Of a stretch of 64,000 bases of DNA, positions 1 to 10,534 are shown piece after piece. The notes beneath the pieces were generated by a model. That model was not told where the DNA came from and did no database searches. It saw only the letters and a list, made by a program, of their open reading frames with translations. Source of the stretch: Caryophanales bacterium UBA6768 (GTDB lineage: Bacteria > Bacillota > Bacilli > Bacillales_D > Amphibacillaceae); assembly GCA_002453315.1 (NCBI GenBank), contig DKGO01000082.1, forward strand, positions 12,202-76,201. Direction: 5' to 3'. The first letter of the stretch is position 1. Every line of letters starts with the position of its first letter. The translations under genes and the position numbers were made by a program.

Positions 1-27
1 TCTAAAGAAACTCTTTAAATGACAAAA

Positions 28-60
28 TAAAAAGCCCTTCCGTGATAGGGGGCTCTTTAT
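28..60 (-). terminator. Rho-independent terminator of the cold-shock gene
   Basis: On the minus strand AAAGAGCCC and GGGCTTTTT form a stem (one G-T pair) around a 12-nt loop, followed by a T-run. It lies immediately after the csp stop codon. Confidence 0.75.
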
Positions 61-66
61 TATTAA

Positions 67-267
67 TTATTCTTTAACAACGTTAGCTGCTTGCGGTCCG
101 CGTTTACCTTCTTCGATATCGAAAGAAACTTTTTGACCTTCTTCTAAAGTTTTAAATCCTTCGTCTTGAATTGATGAGAAGTGTACAAATACATCTTCTC
201 CACCTTCAACTTCGATGAAACCGAAACCCTTGTCTGCGTTAAACCATTTTACTGAACCTGTGTTCAT
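67..267 (-). CDS. csp: Cold-shock protein, CspA/CspB family
   Basis: Small cytoplasmic single-stranded nucleic-acid-binding protein (OB fold) that acts as an RNA chaperone. The 66-residue product has the RNP1 motif KGFGFI (residues 13-18) and the RNP2 motif VFVHF (26-30), and is the usual family length. An ATG five codons further upstream is in frame, but the ribosome binding site GGAGG (276-280) sits between the two, 8 nt before the ATG at 267, so translation starts at 267. It is a single-gene unit with its own promoter and terminator. Which csp paralogue it is cannot be told from the sequence. Confidence 0.95.
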   Translation of the reverse strand: MNTGSVKWFNADKGFGFIEVEGGEDVFVHFSSIQDEGFKTLEEGQKVSFDIEEGKRGPQAANVVKE

Positions 268-395
268 GTATAAATCCTCCATTGTGCATAGTGCACGTTT
301 ATTACTTTGATTGCTCTTTGATATTAATTCAAGATTATGATATAAATTGTAATGTTATAACAGAAATCCTGTATTTCTCGCACGAACAACTAAGT

Positions 396-411
396 TAAAA
401 ATAGTATATCA
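396..411 (-). promoter_or_regulatory. Candidate extended -10 promoter of csp
   Basis: The minus strand reads TGATATACT at 411-403: a -10 box TATACT preceded by the extended TGn element. No good -35 is visible at 16-18 nt. Starting just below 400 would give a leader of about 130 nt, in the range known for Bacillus csp mRNAs. Inferred, not proven. Confidence 0.35.
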
Positions 412-912
412 CGTTCAGAATTATAAGGATATATTTATGACTTAACTTCTAAGTTTTTTTAAGTGGTGTGAATTGAATAGGGATTTTAATGTTTATTGAT
501 AGGCGGGTACAAGTTGTTTCTAAAACGTAATTAGATACGTCATCGAGAACCATACTATAAGTAAAGAGATTTTTCCCAAAATCTTTTATATGACAAACTA
601 TGGCAATAGCTACATTAATTTTTAGTCGATGTAACATTTATTTTGAATTCGTATGTTTCAAAAATATGAGAAAAGGAATATATTGCATAACAATATCTTT
701 ACTTTCTATAATAGTACTGTGAAGTAAATAAACACTGGATAACTTTCATCTATTAAGCACTTTGTGTATTCATCTTCCGTGCGCCTTATATTAATTAATA
801 ATTATTACATATCAACTCCTCATAAATGGGAAAAGATATTGGGCAGAACATGATTAAAATGTTCCATTTTAATATATGCGGTTAGATAATTACTTAAAAG
901 GAGAGAAATTAA
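412..912. other. Intergenic region between csp and the SDR gene
   Basis: About 500 bp of very AT-rich DNA between divergent genes. A 62-codon open frame on the minus strand (449-637) has no ribosome binding site and no recognisable motif, so it is not called. The only structure seen is the short inverted repeat GAACAT-7 nt-ATGTTC at 846-864, close to the SDR start, which could be an operator. Confidence 0.4.
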
Positions 913-1648
913 ATGGGTAAATTAAATGGAAAAACAGCAATTGTAACAGGCAGGGCTTCCGGTATTGGTGAAGGGATGGTAGATTTATTCCAAAAAGAAG
1001 GAGCAACTGTAATCGCAGCAGACATTAATGAAGAAGCTTTAGCAAAAGTAAGCGCAAAAGAAAAATGTACATGGAATGAAATTGGATGTTTCTTCAGATG
1101 AAGCTTGGAAAACGTTTGCTAAGGAAGTTAAAGAAAAGTTCAATACGATTGATGTGCTAGTGAATAATGCCGGCGTTTCTTCAGAAAAACCATTTATAGA
1201 AATTGATAAAAATGACTGGGATTTCATGATGGCAATCAACGGTTTTGGTCCATTTGCAGGCATGAAACATATCGCACCAATAATGGCTGAACAAGGTAAA
1301 GGTTCTATTGTTAACATCTCATCTTATACTGCAATTATTGGACAGGGTTTCAACCATTATACAGCAACAAAGGGTTCAGTTCGTGCGATTTCAAAGGTAG
1401 CGGCAATACAATTTGGCCATCAAGGTGTTCGTGTCAATACTTTATTCCCGGGGATTGTGGAAACACCAATGACACAAAGTTTAAGTACTTCAAAAGAATT
1501 ATTAAAACAATTAGTACAAGCAACTCCTCTACAACGTTTGAGGAAGCCTGAAGATATTGCGAATGCAGCATTATTTTTAGCTTCAGATGATTCCAGCTAT
1601 ATCACAGGGGCGGAAATAGTTATTGATGGTGGATTCTCCGCTCAATAA
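913..1648 (+). pseudogene. Short-chain dehydrogenase/reductase, frameshifted
   Basis: NAD(P)-dependent SDR oxidoreductase of about 244 residues with an ATG at 913 behind AAGGAGAG. The cofactor motif TGRASGIG (residues 12-19), NNAG, a catalytic Ser in NISS and the YTATK (YxxxK) motif are all present, but the reading frame changes near 1061-1065. There a run of five A's is one base too long: removing one A restores a continuous frame (..AKENVHGMKLDVSS..). As it stands translation stops at about codon 62. It is either a real inactivating mutation or a homopolymer sequencing error. The second Gly of the usual TGG motif is Arg, a mild deviation. The substrate is unknown. Confidence 0.85.
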
Positions 1649-1668
1649 TATGTATAAATCAATATTTA

Positions 1669-1710
1669 ACCGACAGATCACACTGCAGCAGGTATTTCTG
1701 TCGGTATTTT
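1669..1710 (+). terminator. Terminator after the SDR gene
   Basis: A 9-bp stem ACCGACAGA (1669-1677) / TCTGTCGGT (1697-1705) followed by a T-run, in the gap between the convergent SDR and paiB genes. Confidence 0.75.
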
Positions 1711-1731
1711 TCACAAGGAGTAGTTCACATT

Positions 1732-2343
1732 TTATTTTGAAAATTTCTCCATCGCTTTTGCTATTTGTTGTGCTTCGCAATCCTCTTCCTCATATAAATG
1801 TTTAATAATACTTTTATAATCCTTTTCATTTCTATTTTGACTCAGTTTAAAAGCAGCTTGAATGTCATCACATGATATTTTAAATCCTACAATCCCGTTT
1901 ACTTGTTTTTTCGTTTCATCTGAAATAGAATCCCATAAAATTGGATTTTCTCGATGAGATTCAAATTTTTCCATTAACAATGAAAGATCCTCTATTAGTT
2001 CTTCGTTTGTCATGATCTCTATTTTCCCATAAATATGTACTGATTGATAATTCCATGTTGGAACATTTTCATGTCCATACCAAGATGATGAAACATAACT
2101 ATTTGGCCCTTGGAAGATAACAAGGACTTGGTCTGTACTTTTGAAAGTTTGCCATTGCTCATTCGCTTGGGCAAGATGACCTGTTACATGATATTTTTCA
2201 TCCATTTTCCTTAAAAGTAAAGGGATGTGAGAAGCAATCAACCTTCCCTCTTTTTGCGATATTACAATAGCAAAAGGATGGTCAGAAATAAACTGACTTA
2301 TTTCATTAAAATCTGTTACCTGGAACTTTTTCGGAATGAACAT
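1732..2343 (-). CDS. paiB: FMN-binding PaiB-family regulator
   Basis: A 203-residue protein of the PaiB/FMN-binding split-barrel family. It starts MFIPKKF and contains the family blocks HIPLLL, GHLAQANEQW and PNSYVSSSWY, with WNYQSVHIYG after them. In B. subtilis PaiB is linked with PaiA in repression of protease and sporulation genes, but no paiA (acetyltransferase) lies next to it here, so its role is open. The ATG is preceded by AAAGGAG with an 11-nt spacing. Single gene, convergent with the broken SDR gene. Confidence 0.85.
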   Translation of the reverse strand: MFIPKKFQVTDFNEISQFISDHPFAIVISQKEGRLIASHIPLLLRKMDEKYHVTGHLAQANEQWQTFKSTDQVLVIFQGPNSYVSSSWYGHENVPTWNYQSVHIYGKIEIMTNEELIEDLSLLMEKFESHRENPILWDSISDETKKQVNGIVGFKISCDDIQAAFKLSQNRNEKDYKSIIKHLYEEEDCEAQQIAKAMEKFSK

Positions 2344-2488
2344 ATTTGTGTCGTCTCCTTTTTTTATATGACCTATTATTTATAATATACAGTTTAACAT
2401 AACGATTAAAAAGAAAATGTAATTTGTATCAATTTCCCCCGAATCCTGTTAATACATTTAAATTAAATAAAATCTTTGCCACTGCATA

Positions 2489-2845
2489 TCCCTCTCATTT
2501 AGAAACAACAAAATACTTGAAATCAAATGAGGGAAGTCGTCCCTCTCCTTTAGAAACAGCAAAATACTTGAAATCAAATGAGGGAAGTCATCCCTCTCAT
2601 TTAGAAACAACAAAATACTTGAAATCAAATGAGGGAAGTCGTCCCTCTCATTTAGAAACAGCAAAATCCTCAAAATTAAATGGGGGAAGTCGTCCCTCTC
2701 ATTTAGAAACAGCAAAATACTTGAAATCAAATGAGGGAAGTCATCCCTCTCATTTAGAAACAGCAAAATCCTTAAAATTAAATGAGGGAAGTCGTCCCTC
2801 TCATTTAGAAACAGCAAAATCCTCAAAATCAAATGAGGGAAGCTG
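2489..2845. repeat. Seven tandem 51-bp repeats
   Basis: Units start at 2489, 2540, 2591, 2642, 2693, 2744 and 2795, each exactly 51 bp, differing by a few substitutions. Every junction holds a perfect inverted repeat GAGGGA-AGTC(G/A)-TCCCTC that can extend (with a 2-nt bulge) into flanking AAATGAG / CTCATTT, so the array is a row of hairpins separated by an A-rich spacer. Because 51 is a multiple of three, one frame stays open on each strand: SHLETAKYLKSNEGSRP-like on plus, FPHLISSILLFLNERDD-like on minus. Neither frame has a convincing ribosome binding site, so I call DNA repeats, not protein. Confidence 0.9.
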
Positions 2846-2945
2846 TACACCTATCATGACATTTATATTAGATACATCCAGATATTTAATATTGTCCAAA
2901 GGCTTTTCACCAAATGCCCGGTTGTTGAATAAACAAATTGCAGGA

Positions 2946-3364
2946 TTAACCCTTTATGGTTTTCTTAAAATCTTTAATCAGTTGTTTTAACAAAGTCAGA
3001 CTGTCTTTATAAAAAATGATAATTGCTAACCCTAAAAACATAAAAATAGTCGATACGAAACCAAAGTCCGTTAATATGCCGATAATAGTAATCGTTGCTC
3101 CCAGATAAAAATCCGGGTCATTAAAGGTACTATCGTTCTCACCAACATTTATCTTTTCCCTTAATTTATCATCATTTCTAATAAGTTCATCAATTGTTAC
3201 GTTAAAAATATCACTCAAGCAATAAGGTTTTCAATATCTGGATAACCCTTATTATTTTACCACTTATATATTGCCTGACGGGAAACATTTAATTTTTTAG
3301 CTAAGTCCTCTTGAGACATATTGTATTTTTCTCTCAGATTTTTAAGTTGATTTCCTAACTCCAT
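2946..3364 (-). pseudogene. Broken XRE-type regulator with C-terminal membrane segments
   Basis: Reading down from an ATG at 3364 (behind AGAGGT) gives a typical helix-turn-helix start, MELGNQLKNLREKYNMSQED followed by LAKKLNVSRQAIYKW, then a TAA at 3257-3259 (codon 36) where the family normally has Glu (a GAA to TAA change). Near 3214-3221 one base is missing, producing a TGA and a frame change; after it the frame continues with LSDIFNVTIDELI and a hydrophobic C-terminal part (two likely membrane spans, about residues 40-75 of the 90-residue downstream open frame). Two independent lesions make this a genuine pseudogene. It originally encoded an HTH_3 regulator with a membrane tail. Confidence 0.88.
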
Positions 3365-3664
3365 AATCGCTACCTCTTTTCTAAACAATTTAACATTAAA
3401 CTAAAGGAGTAGGAGACAGAAACTATAAACGTTCCGTTACATTCGTAAACTCTTCGTTTTCATACGGTTTGTATTAATTCCTAACCTGTTTTTAGGATTT
3501 ATCATTCCAATTATGTTTTAAATGGATAGTAAAAAGCACTGCCAAATGCAGTGCTAATAAACGTTAAATTTTATGATGTTTCAAAGTACGATTTGATATG
3601 TTATTAACCTAGTTGCATCTATGAAAAAAGTCCATGATGCATTACCCTTATGCTTATTTATGTT
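3365..3664. other. Intergenic region after the ilv-leu operon
   Basis: About 300 bp without a gene. Apart from the ilvA terminator at 3531-3555, nothing recognisable was seen. Confidence 0.5.
3531..3555 (-). terminator. Terminator of the ilv-leu-ilvA operon
   Basis: A perfect 8-bp stem AGCACTGC/GCAGTGCT (3535-3542 and 3548-3555) with a 5-nt loop, followed on the minus strand by TTTTT. Confidence 0.85.
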
Positions 3665-4648
3665 TTATGCTGAATTTTTTCGTGCCAACTGCTGAATGTG
3701 AGGAATTTTATCAATATCAAAATTTCCTCCACTTACAATAACCCCACAATGTCTTGATTTTATCGTTTCATTATATGAGAACAGTGCGGCTAGTGCTGCA
3801 GCTCCGGCACCTTCCATTAACGTTTTATTACGTTCGAGCATATATAAAATAGCATTGGCGATTTCTTCTTCAGTCACTGTAATGATCTCATCAACATACT
3901 CTTCAATAATTGGTAAGGTTAGTTCCCCTGGCGTCTTCACGGCTATACCTTCTGCAATTGTATCCGGATTAAATATTGGACTTGATTTAGGTTCATAAAA
4001 GGAGTGATAAAAAGGTGACATCCTTTTTGCTTCAACTCCAATAATACGAATATTTCGATTAATATGCTTCGCAGCCACAGCAATTCCACTAATTAACCCA
4101 CCGCCACCTATAGGTACGAGAAATGTGTCAATCCGGTCCTCTTGTCTCAAAGCCTCAATCGCAATCGTTCCTTGTCCAGTCATAATGTCATAGTCATCAA
4201 ACGGATGGACATACGTCGCCCCCGTTTTTTCCTGATGTGCAACAGATGCTTCAAATGCTTCCTGAAATGAATTACCGACTAGGACTACTTCTGCACCATA
4301 ATTTTGCGTTGCTTCTACCTTCGTATGTGGTGTGTTTTTTGACATAAAAATGGTTGCCTTTGCACCAAGTTTACGAGAAGCATAAGCTACACCTTGCGCA
4401 TGATTGCCGGCTGATGCAGTAATAACACCTTTATTAAGCTGTTCATTTGATAGCTGCATCAATTTAAATGTTGCCCCACGGAATTTAAAGGAACCAGTCT
4501 TTTGCTGATTTTCCATTTTAAAATAGACATTTTTATTGACCATTCGATTTGTTGTTTCTGATGTAATTAGTGGTGTACGGTGTACAATCGGTTTCAGTCG
4601 TTCCGATGCTTTGTAAATTTTTTCACCTGTTAATAATAAATCCCCAAT
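3665..4648 (-). CDS. ilvA: Threonine dehydratase (deaminase), short form, probable ATT start
   Basis: PLP enzyme converting threonine to 2-oxobutyrate and ammonia, the first step to isoleucine. The PLP lysine lies in SFKFRGA (about residue 55) and the phosphate-binding loop is GGGGL (about 181). The first ATG in frame (4543) would remove about 35 conserved residues (GEKIYKASERLKPIVHRTPL is encoded upstream). This frame has no ATG, GTG or TTG before that, but an ATT at 4646-4648 lies 9 nt after AGGGAG and gives 327 residues, normal for the TdcB-like form. Alternatively one G is missing from GGGG, since a fifth G would put TTG in frame. No C-terminal ACT-like regulatory domain is present. It is the last gene of the ilv-leu operon. 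Confidence 0.85.
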   Translation of the reverse strand: MGDLLLTGEKIYKASERLKPIVHRTPLITSETTNRMVNKNVYFKMENQQKTGSFKFRGATFKLMQLSNEQLNKGVITASAGNHAQGVAYASRKLGAKATIFMSKNTPHTKVEATQNYGAEVVLVGNSFQEAFEASVAHQEKTGATYVHPFDDYDIMTGQGTIAIEALRQEDRIDTFLVPIGGGGLISGIAVAAKHINRNIRIIGVEAKRMSPFYHSFYEPKSSPIFNPDTIAEGIAVKTPGELTLPIIEEYVDEIITVTEEEIANAILYMLERNKTLMEGAGAAALAALFSYNETIKSRHCGVIVSGGNFDIDKIPHIQQLARKNSA

Positions 4649-4687
4649 AGCGCCACACTCCCTAAATTGGACTAGTCTATATATTTA

Positions 4688-5272
4688 CTATAAGGTAGTT
4701 TGTTCATAATTACTAATTTTATCTTCGAGCTGTAATGTTAATGCTATTTCATCCCAACCGTTAAGTAAATTTTGTCGATGATATTCTGGAATATCAAAGT
4801 TTATTTCATTGCCATCTTTCTCAATTATAACACGCTTTTCTAAATCAATTGTTAGATGCAAATTCCCATCTTTTGCTTCCTTTTGCCATATTTCTACTTG
4901 TGTAGTATCCATTATAATAGGAATCAGGCCGTTTTTAAAGGAATTATTATAAAAAATATCTGCAAAGCTCGGTGCAATAATAATTTGAAAACCGTAGTCC
5001 ATTAAAGACCATGGGGCATGTTCACGGGATGAACCACAACCAAAGTTTTCTCCAGCAATTAAAATTGATGCCTTATCATACCTCGATTCATTTAAATTAA
5101 AATCAGTTCTTTTATTACCATCATCATCAAAACGCCAATGGTAAAAAAGAAATTGGCCAAAGCCAGTACGTTCAATCCTTTTTAGAAATTGCTTTGGGAT
5201 AATTTGGTCAGTATCCACATTGGCGCGTTGTAATGGATATACAAGACCAGTATGTGTTTTGATTGGTTCCAT
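4688..5272 (-). CDS. leuD: 3-isopropylmalate dehydratase small subunit
   Basis: Small subunit of isopropylmalate isomerase, which with LeuC converts 2- to 3-isopropylmalate in leucine synthesis. The 194-residue product has the family blocks NVDTDQIIPKQFLKR and GENFGCGSSREHAPW. The ATG at 5272 follows AGGAGGAG. It lies 12 nt downstream of leuC and is followed by ilvA, all in one operon. Confidence 0.97.
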   Translation of the reverse strand: MEPIKTHTGLVYPLQRANVDTDQIIPKQFLKRIERTGFGQFLFYHWRFDDDGNKRTDFNLNESRYDKASILIAGENFGCGSSREHAPWSLMDYGFQIIIAPSFADIFYNNSFKNGLIPIIMDTTQVEIWQKEAKDGNLHLTIDLEKRVIIEKDGNEINFDIPEYHRQNLLNGWDEIALTLQLEDKISNYEQTTL

Positions 5273-5284
5273 TACAATCTCCTC

Positions 5285-6691
5285 CTAATTTGCTACTTTA
5301 TCATAATTTCTGACATCGACAAAATGACCTTCTATTGCTGCCGCTGCAGCCATTTCTGGACTTACCAAGTGGGTTCTAGCCCCATTACCTTGTCGTCCTT
5401 CAAAGTTCCGGTTTGACGTTGATGCACATCTTCCACCGGGTGGAACGATGTCATCATTCATTCCAAGACACATACTGCAACCTGCATCTCGCCATTCAAA
5501 ACCTGCATCTACGAATACTTTGTCTAAACCTAGTTTTTCAGCTTCCATTTTCACTAAAAATGAACCTGGGACAACGATGGCTCTGACAGAATCCTTCACC
5601 TTTTTCCCTTTTACAATGTTTGCTGCTTTTTTCAAATCATTGACTCGTGAATTAGTACATGAACCGATAAAAACATGATCTATTTCAATGGAAGTCATCG
5701 GTTTATTTTCTTCCAATCCCATATAATAAAGGGCGCGTTCCACTTCCTCTTTATTGTCAACCTCAGACAACTTTGGTGTTGATCCACTAATTGGGACTCC
5801 CATCCCTGGATTTGTTCCCCATGTCACCTGTGGCTCTACTTCTGCTGCTTGAATAGTTAAGGTTTTATCATATACTGCACCTTCATCTGTTGCTAATGCT
5901 AACCACTCTTCTGCTAGTTTTTCAAACTCCTCACCTTTAGGTACTTCTCTCTTTCCTCGTAAAAATTCAACGGTCGTCTTATCTGGACTTATTAATCCCG
6001 CACGGGCTCCCGCTTCAATCGACATGTTACATACTGTCATTCGTTCTTCCATTGTCATATTACGAATCGCTTCACCAGTATATTCGATAATATGACCATT
6101 CCCCATCCTAACTCCATATTTGGCGATAATTGCCAAAATAAGGTCCTTTGCGGTTACACCTGGCCCAAGCTCACCTTCTACTTTGACATTTAATGTTTTC
6201 GATTTTGTTTGCCACAATGTTTGTGTAGCAAATACATGCTCAACTTCACTCGTTCCAATGCCGAATGCAATGGCTCCAAATGCACCATGTGTTGATGTAT
6301 GACTATCGCCACAAACGATAGTTTTACCTGGCTGGGTTAAACCTAGTTGAGGGCCAATAACATGGACGATTCCTTGATCAGGGTGAAACATATCAGCTAA
6401 ATGGACATTAAAATCTTTACAGTTTTTTACTAGTGTATCCATTTGTAGCTTTGAAATGGGATCCTTAATCGTTTCGCGATTTTTCGTTGGGACGTTATGG
6501 TCCATCGTTGCAAAAGTTAAATCAGGACGTCTTACTTTTCTGTTTGTCAATCGTAACCCTTCAAAGGCCTGTGGTGACGTCACTTCATGTATTAAATGTA
6601 AATCAATATAGATTAAGTCTGGCTTTCCTGCTTCCTCATGAACAACGTGTTTTTCCCACACTTTTTCGATGACTGTTTTTGGTGTTGTCAT
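5285..6691 (-). CDS. leuC: 3-isopropylmalate dehydratase large subunit
   Basis: Aconitase-family [4Fe-4S] subunit of isopropylmalate isomerase. The cluster cysteines are visible in GSCTNSR and CSMCLGM in the C-terminal third, and [12 protein letters not shown] is the conserved substrate block. An upstream in-frame ATG (6703) directly abuts AAAGGA, which is too close; the ATG at 6691, reading [12 protein letters not shown], has acceptable spacing, giving 468 residues. It is the partner of LeuD directly downstream. Confidence 0.96.
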   Translation of the reverse strand: MTTPKTVIEKVWEKHVVHEEAGKPDLIYIDLHLIHEVTSPQAFEGLRLTNRKVRRPDLTFATMDHNVPTKNRETIKDPISKLQMDTLVKNCKDFNVHLADMFHPDQGIVHVIGPQLGLTQPGKTIVCGDSHTSTHGAFGAIAFGIGTSEVEHVFATQTLWQTKSKTLNVKVEGELGPGVTAKDLILAIIAKYGVRMGNGHIIEYTGEAIRNMTMEERMTVCNMSIEAGARAGLISPDKTTVEFLRGKREVPKGEEFEKLAEEWLALATDEGAVYDKTLTIQAAEVEPQVTWGTNPGMGVPISGSTPKLSEVDNKEEVERALYYMGLEENKPMTSIEIDHVFIGSCTNSRVNDLKKAANIVKGKKVKDSVRAIVVPGSFLVKMEAEKLGLDKVFVDAGFEWRDAGCSMCLGMNDDIVPPGGRCASTSNRNFEGRQGNGARTHLVSPEMAAAAAIEGHFVDVRNYDKVAN

Positions 6692-6730
6692 GTGCAGAAT
6701 CATTCCTTTCTATTATTAAAAAATTTCCCC

Positions 6731-7792
6731 TTACAATTGTGCCAACACAATTTCGGTCATTTCTTTTGTTCCGACTTTTTTTCCATTATGAATGTGTAAG
6801 TCGGCAGTATGATACCCTTGATCTAAACTTTCTTCAACAGCATTTTCAATTATCTCAGCTTCTTTATTCATTCCAAATGAATAGCGTAACATCATGGCAG
6901 CCGACAAAATCATCCCTAATGGATTCGCAATTCCTTTGCCCGCAATGTCTGGTGCTGAACCGTGTACAGGTTCATACAATCCAATCGTTGGTGATAAACT
7001 CGCTGAAGGTAACATCCCAATAGAACCGGTTAAAACAGACCCTTCATCACTTAAAATATCACCAAATAAATTTTCTGTAACGATGACATCAAAATATGTT
7101 GGCTCAGTGATAAGTTTCATTGCTGCTGAATCAACTAACATATGCTCTACTTTCACGTCGGGGTATTGTGACTTTTTTTCCTCGACAATTTCTCGCCACA
7201 TGCGACTTGATTCCAAAACATTTGCTTTATCTACAGAAACTAGATGTTTTCGTCGCATTCGGGCACTTTCAAAGCCTTTATCTACAATTCTCTCAATCTC
7301 ATTACGTTCATATAATAGTGTATCGACAACCGTGTCCCCATTATTGCGTCTTTCACGTGGGGTTCCAAAATAAAGCCCACCCGTCAATTCACGGACAATA
7401 TAAATATCGCTCCCCCTTATAACTGACTCTTTTAGAGGGGAGGCGTGGATTAATGGGGCAAATCCTTTTATTGGTCGAATATTGGCAAATAAATTTAATG
7501 CCCTTCTTATTTTTAATAGTCCTTGCTCTGGACGAAGATTTACAGGTAAGTTATCCCATTTTTGTCCACCGATAGCTCCCAATAAAATAGCATCTGCTTG
7601 TAAACACGTATCAATCGTTTCTTCCCTCAATGGAACGCCATGTTTTTCATATGATGTTCCACCGATATCATCGTAAGAAAATTCGAATTCATGTTCATAT
7701 TTTTCTGAAATTTTAGATAAAACTCGAACTGCCGCATCGATAACTTCTTGGCCTATTCCATCACCAGGGAGTACGACAATCTTTTTCTTCAT
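6731..7792 (-). CDS. leuB: 3-isopropylmalate dehydrogenase
   Basis: NAD-dependent oxidative decarboxylation of 3-isopropylmalate to 2-oxoisocaproate, the third leucine-specific step. The 353-residue product has VLPGDGIGQEV at the N-terminus, the substrate arginines in LRPEQGLLKIRRAL, the metal-binding region TENLFGDILSDEGS, and EPVHGSAPDIAG for NAD. The start is ATG behind GAGGCGAAGG. Mid-operon between leuA and leuC. Confidence 0.97.
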   Translation of the reverse strand: MKKKIVVLPGDGIGQEVIDAAVRVLSKISEKYEHEFEFSYDDIGGTSYEKHGVPLREETIDTCLQADAILLGAIGGQKWDNLPVNLRPEQGLLKIRRALNLFANIRPIKGFAPLIHASPLKESVIRGSDIYIVRELTGGLYFGTPRERRNNGDTVVDTLLYERNEIERIVDKGFESARMRRKHLVSVDKANVLESSRMWREIVEEKKSQYPDVKVEHMLVDSAAMKLITEPTYFDVIVTENLFGDILSDEGSVLTGSIGMLPSASLSPTIGLYEPVHGSAPDIAGKGIANPLGMILSAAMMLRYSFGMNKEAEIIENAVEESLDQGYHTADLHIHNGKKVGTKEMTEIVLAQL

Positions 7793-7923
7793 CGCCTTCG
7801 CCTCTTATTTTTCATTTTCTAATTATTCCCAACACTTACATTACGATATTAATAGAGCCGTTAGACAACGACTCTATTTTATAAACGCTTCTTTCAATGG
7901 CTTCTAGTATGATCTACTAAGAA

Positions 7924-9480
7924 TTAGGCTTGCATTTTAATAGATTCACTATTATTCTTTTCTGATTCTTTTTGAATAATGTAGCGATTAACAGCATTAA
8001 TGAAGCCATTTGCTGAAGCCTCAATAACGTCTTGAGCAGTTCCTCGACCATTCATTTGTTCACCATTTACGAGGAGTTGCACACGTGATTCTGCAAGGGC
8101 ATCTCGGCCACGACCTACAGAACTAATTTGAAAGTCGACTAGCTCTAATTTTTCATTAATCACTTTATCAATCGTTGAATAAAGTGCCTCTACACTCCCA
8201 CTCCCTGTTCCAGTTTCTTTCACCTTTTTGTTATCAGGGGTTTTCATTGTTACAGTGGCTGTTGGTGTATTTTCAGTCCCATATTCTATTTCAAAGGAAT
8301 CCAAATGATATTTATCAACCGTTGAACTTTTAGTCTGAATTTCCATTAAAATCGTAAATAAATCATCATCTGTTACTTCTTTTTTACGATCAGTTAATAG
8401 TTTGAAATTCTCAAATGCCTTTTGAAGCTTTTCGTCAGATAATTTATAACCCATCTCTTTTACTTTATCGTTAAAGGCATGACGCCCTGAATGTTTCCCT
8501 AAAAACAATACATTAGAATTTAGGCCAATCATTTCTGGGGTAATGATTTCATATGTTAATGCATTTTTCAGTACCCCATCTTGATGAATACCAGATTCAT
8601 GGGCAAAAGCATTTTTTCCGACAATCGCTTTATTTGCTTGAATGTGCATACCTGTTAATTTTGATACTAAATCACTTGTTCGCTTTATTTCATTAAGCGT
8701 TAAGTCTGTACTAAATGGATAGTAATCTGAACGTATTTTAAAGGCAACTGCAATTTCTTCTAATGATGCATTTCCAGCTCTTTCTCCTATCCCATTAATA
8801 GTTCCTTCAATTTGTAGTGCGCCATTTTCTACAGCAGCAATGGAATTTGCCACCGCAAGACCTAAATCATTATGACAATGACATGATAAAATGGCACGAT
8901 CTATGTTCGGAACATGATTAACAACATATTTGAACATGGCTCCATATTCTTCCGGAGTTGCGTAACCAACCGTGTCTGGTAAATTGATCACAGTAGCCCC
9001 TGCATCAATCACTTTTTCAATTATTTGGGCCAAAAATGGTAATTCAGTCCTCGACGCATCCTCTGCTGACCATTGTACTTGTGAAAACTTCCTACTAGCG
9101 TATTTAACCATGTCAACGGAGGTTTCAATTACTTGTTCACGTGATTTTTGTAATTTGTATTTACGATGGATTGGTGATGTCGCCAAAAAAACGTGTAAAC
9201 AAGGCTCATCTGCACCCTTTAATGCTTCCCATGCTGCATCAATGTCCGATTTGATAGTCCGTGCTAAGCCAGTGACAGATGTCCCTTTAATTGTATCGGC
9301 AATCATTTTCACTGATTCAAAGTCACCTATTGATGAGGCTGGAAATCCTGCCTCCATCCGATCTACACCAAATCTTTCTAATTGCTGGGCAATTTCTAAC
9401 TTTTCCTTTTTGTTTAAATTTACTCCTGGTGATTGTTCACCATCACGTAATGTCGTATCAAAAATTTGTACTTTCGCCAC
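7924..9480 (-). CDS. leuA: 2-isopropylmalate synthase
   Basis: Condenses acetyl-CoA with 2-oxoisovalerate, the committed step of leucine synthesis. The catalytic TIM-barrel begins with [14 protein letters not shown] and carries the metal-binding SCHCHND. A C-terminal LeuA regulatory domain follows (about residues 390-515), the site of leucine feedback inhibition in the family. A GTG at 9489 is only 1 nt from AAAGGA; the GTG at 9480 ([11 protein letters not shown]) has a 10-nt spacing and is preferred, giving 518 residues. Confidence 0.96.
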   Translation of the reverse strand: MAKVQIFDTTLRDGEQSPGVNLNKKEKLEIAQQLERFGVDRMEAGFPASSIGDFESVKMIADTIKGTSVTGLARTIKSDIDAAWEALKGADEPCLHVFLATSPIHRKYKLQKSREQVIETSVDMVKYASRKFSQVQWSAEDASRTELPFLAQIIEKVIDAGATVINLPDTVGYATPEEYGAMFKYVVNHVPNIDRAILSCHCHNDLGLAVANSIAAVENGALQIEGTINGIGERAGNASLEEIAVAFKIRSDYYPFSTDLTLNEIKRTSDLVSKLTGMHIQANKAIVGKNAFAHESGIHQDGVLKNALTYEIITPEMIGLNSNVLFLGKHSGRHAFNDKVKEMGYKLSDEKLQKAFENFKLLTDRKKEVTDDDLFTILMEIQTKSSTVDKYHLDSFEIEYGTENTPTATVTMKTPDNKKVKETGTGSGSVEALYSTIDKVINEKLELVDFQISSVGRGRDALAESRVQLLVNGEQMNGRGTAQDVIEASANGFINAVNRYIIQKESEKNNSESIKMQA

Positions 9481-9499
9481 TGATTTCACTTCCTTTTGT

Positions 9500-10534
<1,035 letters not shown>

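Noticed and set aside
449..637. 62-codon minus-strand open frame between csp and the SDR gene
   Set aside because: No ribosome binding site, no family resemblance, and ordinary composition for AT-rich noncoding DNA.
2489..2845. CRISPR array
   Set aside because: The whole 51-bp unit is repeated with no unique spacers, and no cas genes are nearby.
2424..2990. 188-codon plus-strand frame through the 51-bp repeats (and a 130-codon minus-strand one)
   Set aside because: Both frames exist because the repeat period is a multiple of three. The TTG or other starts lack ribosome binding sites, and the ends run into unrelated sequence.
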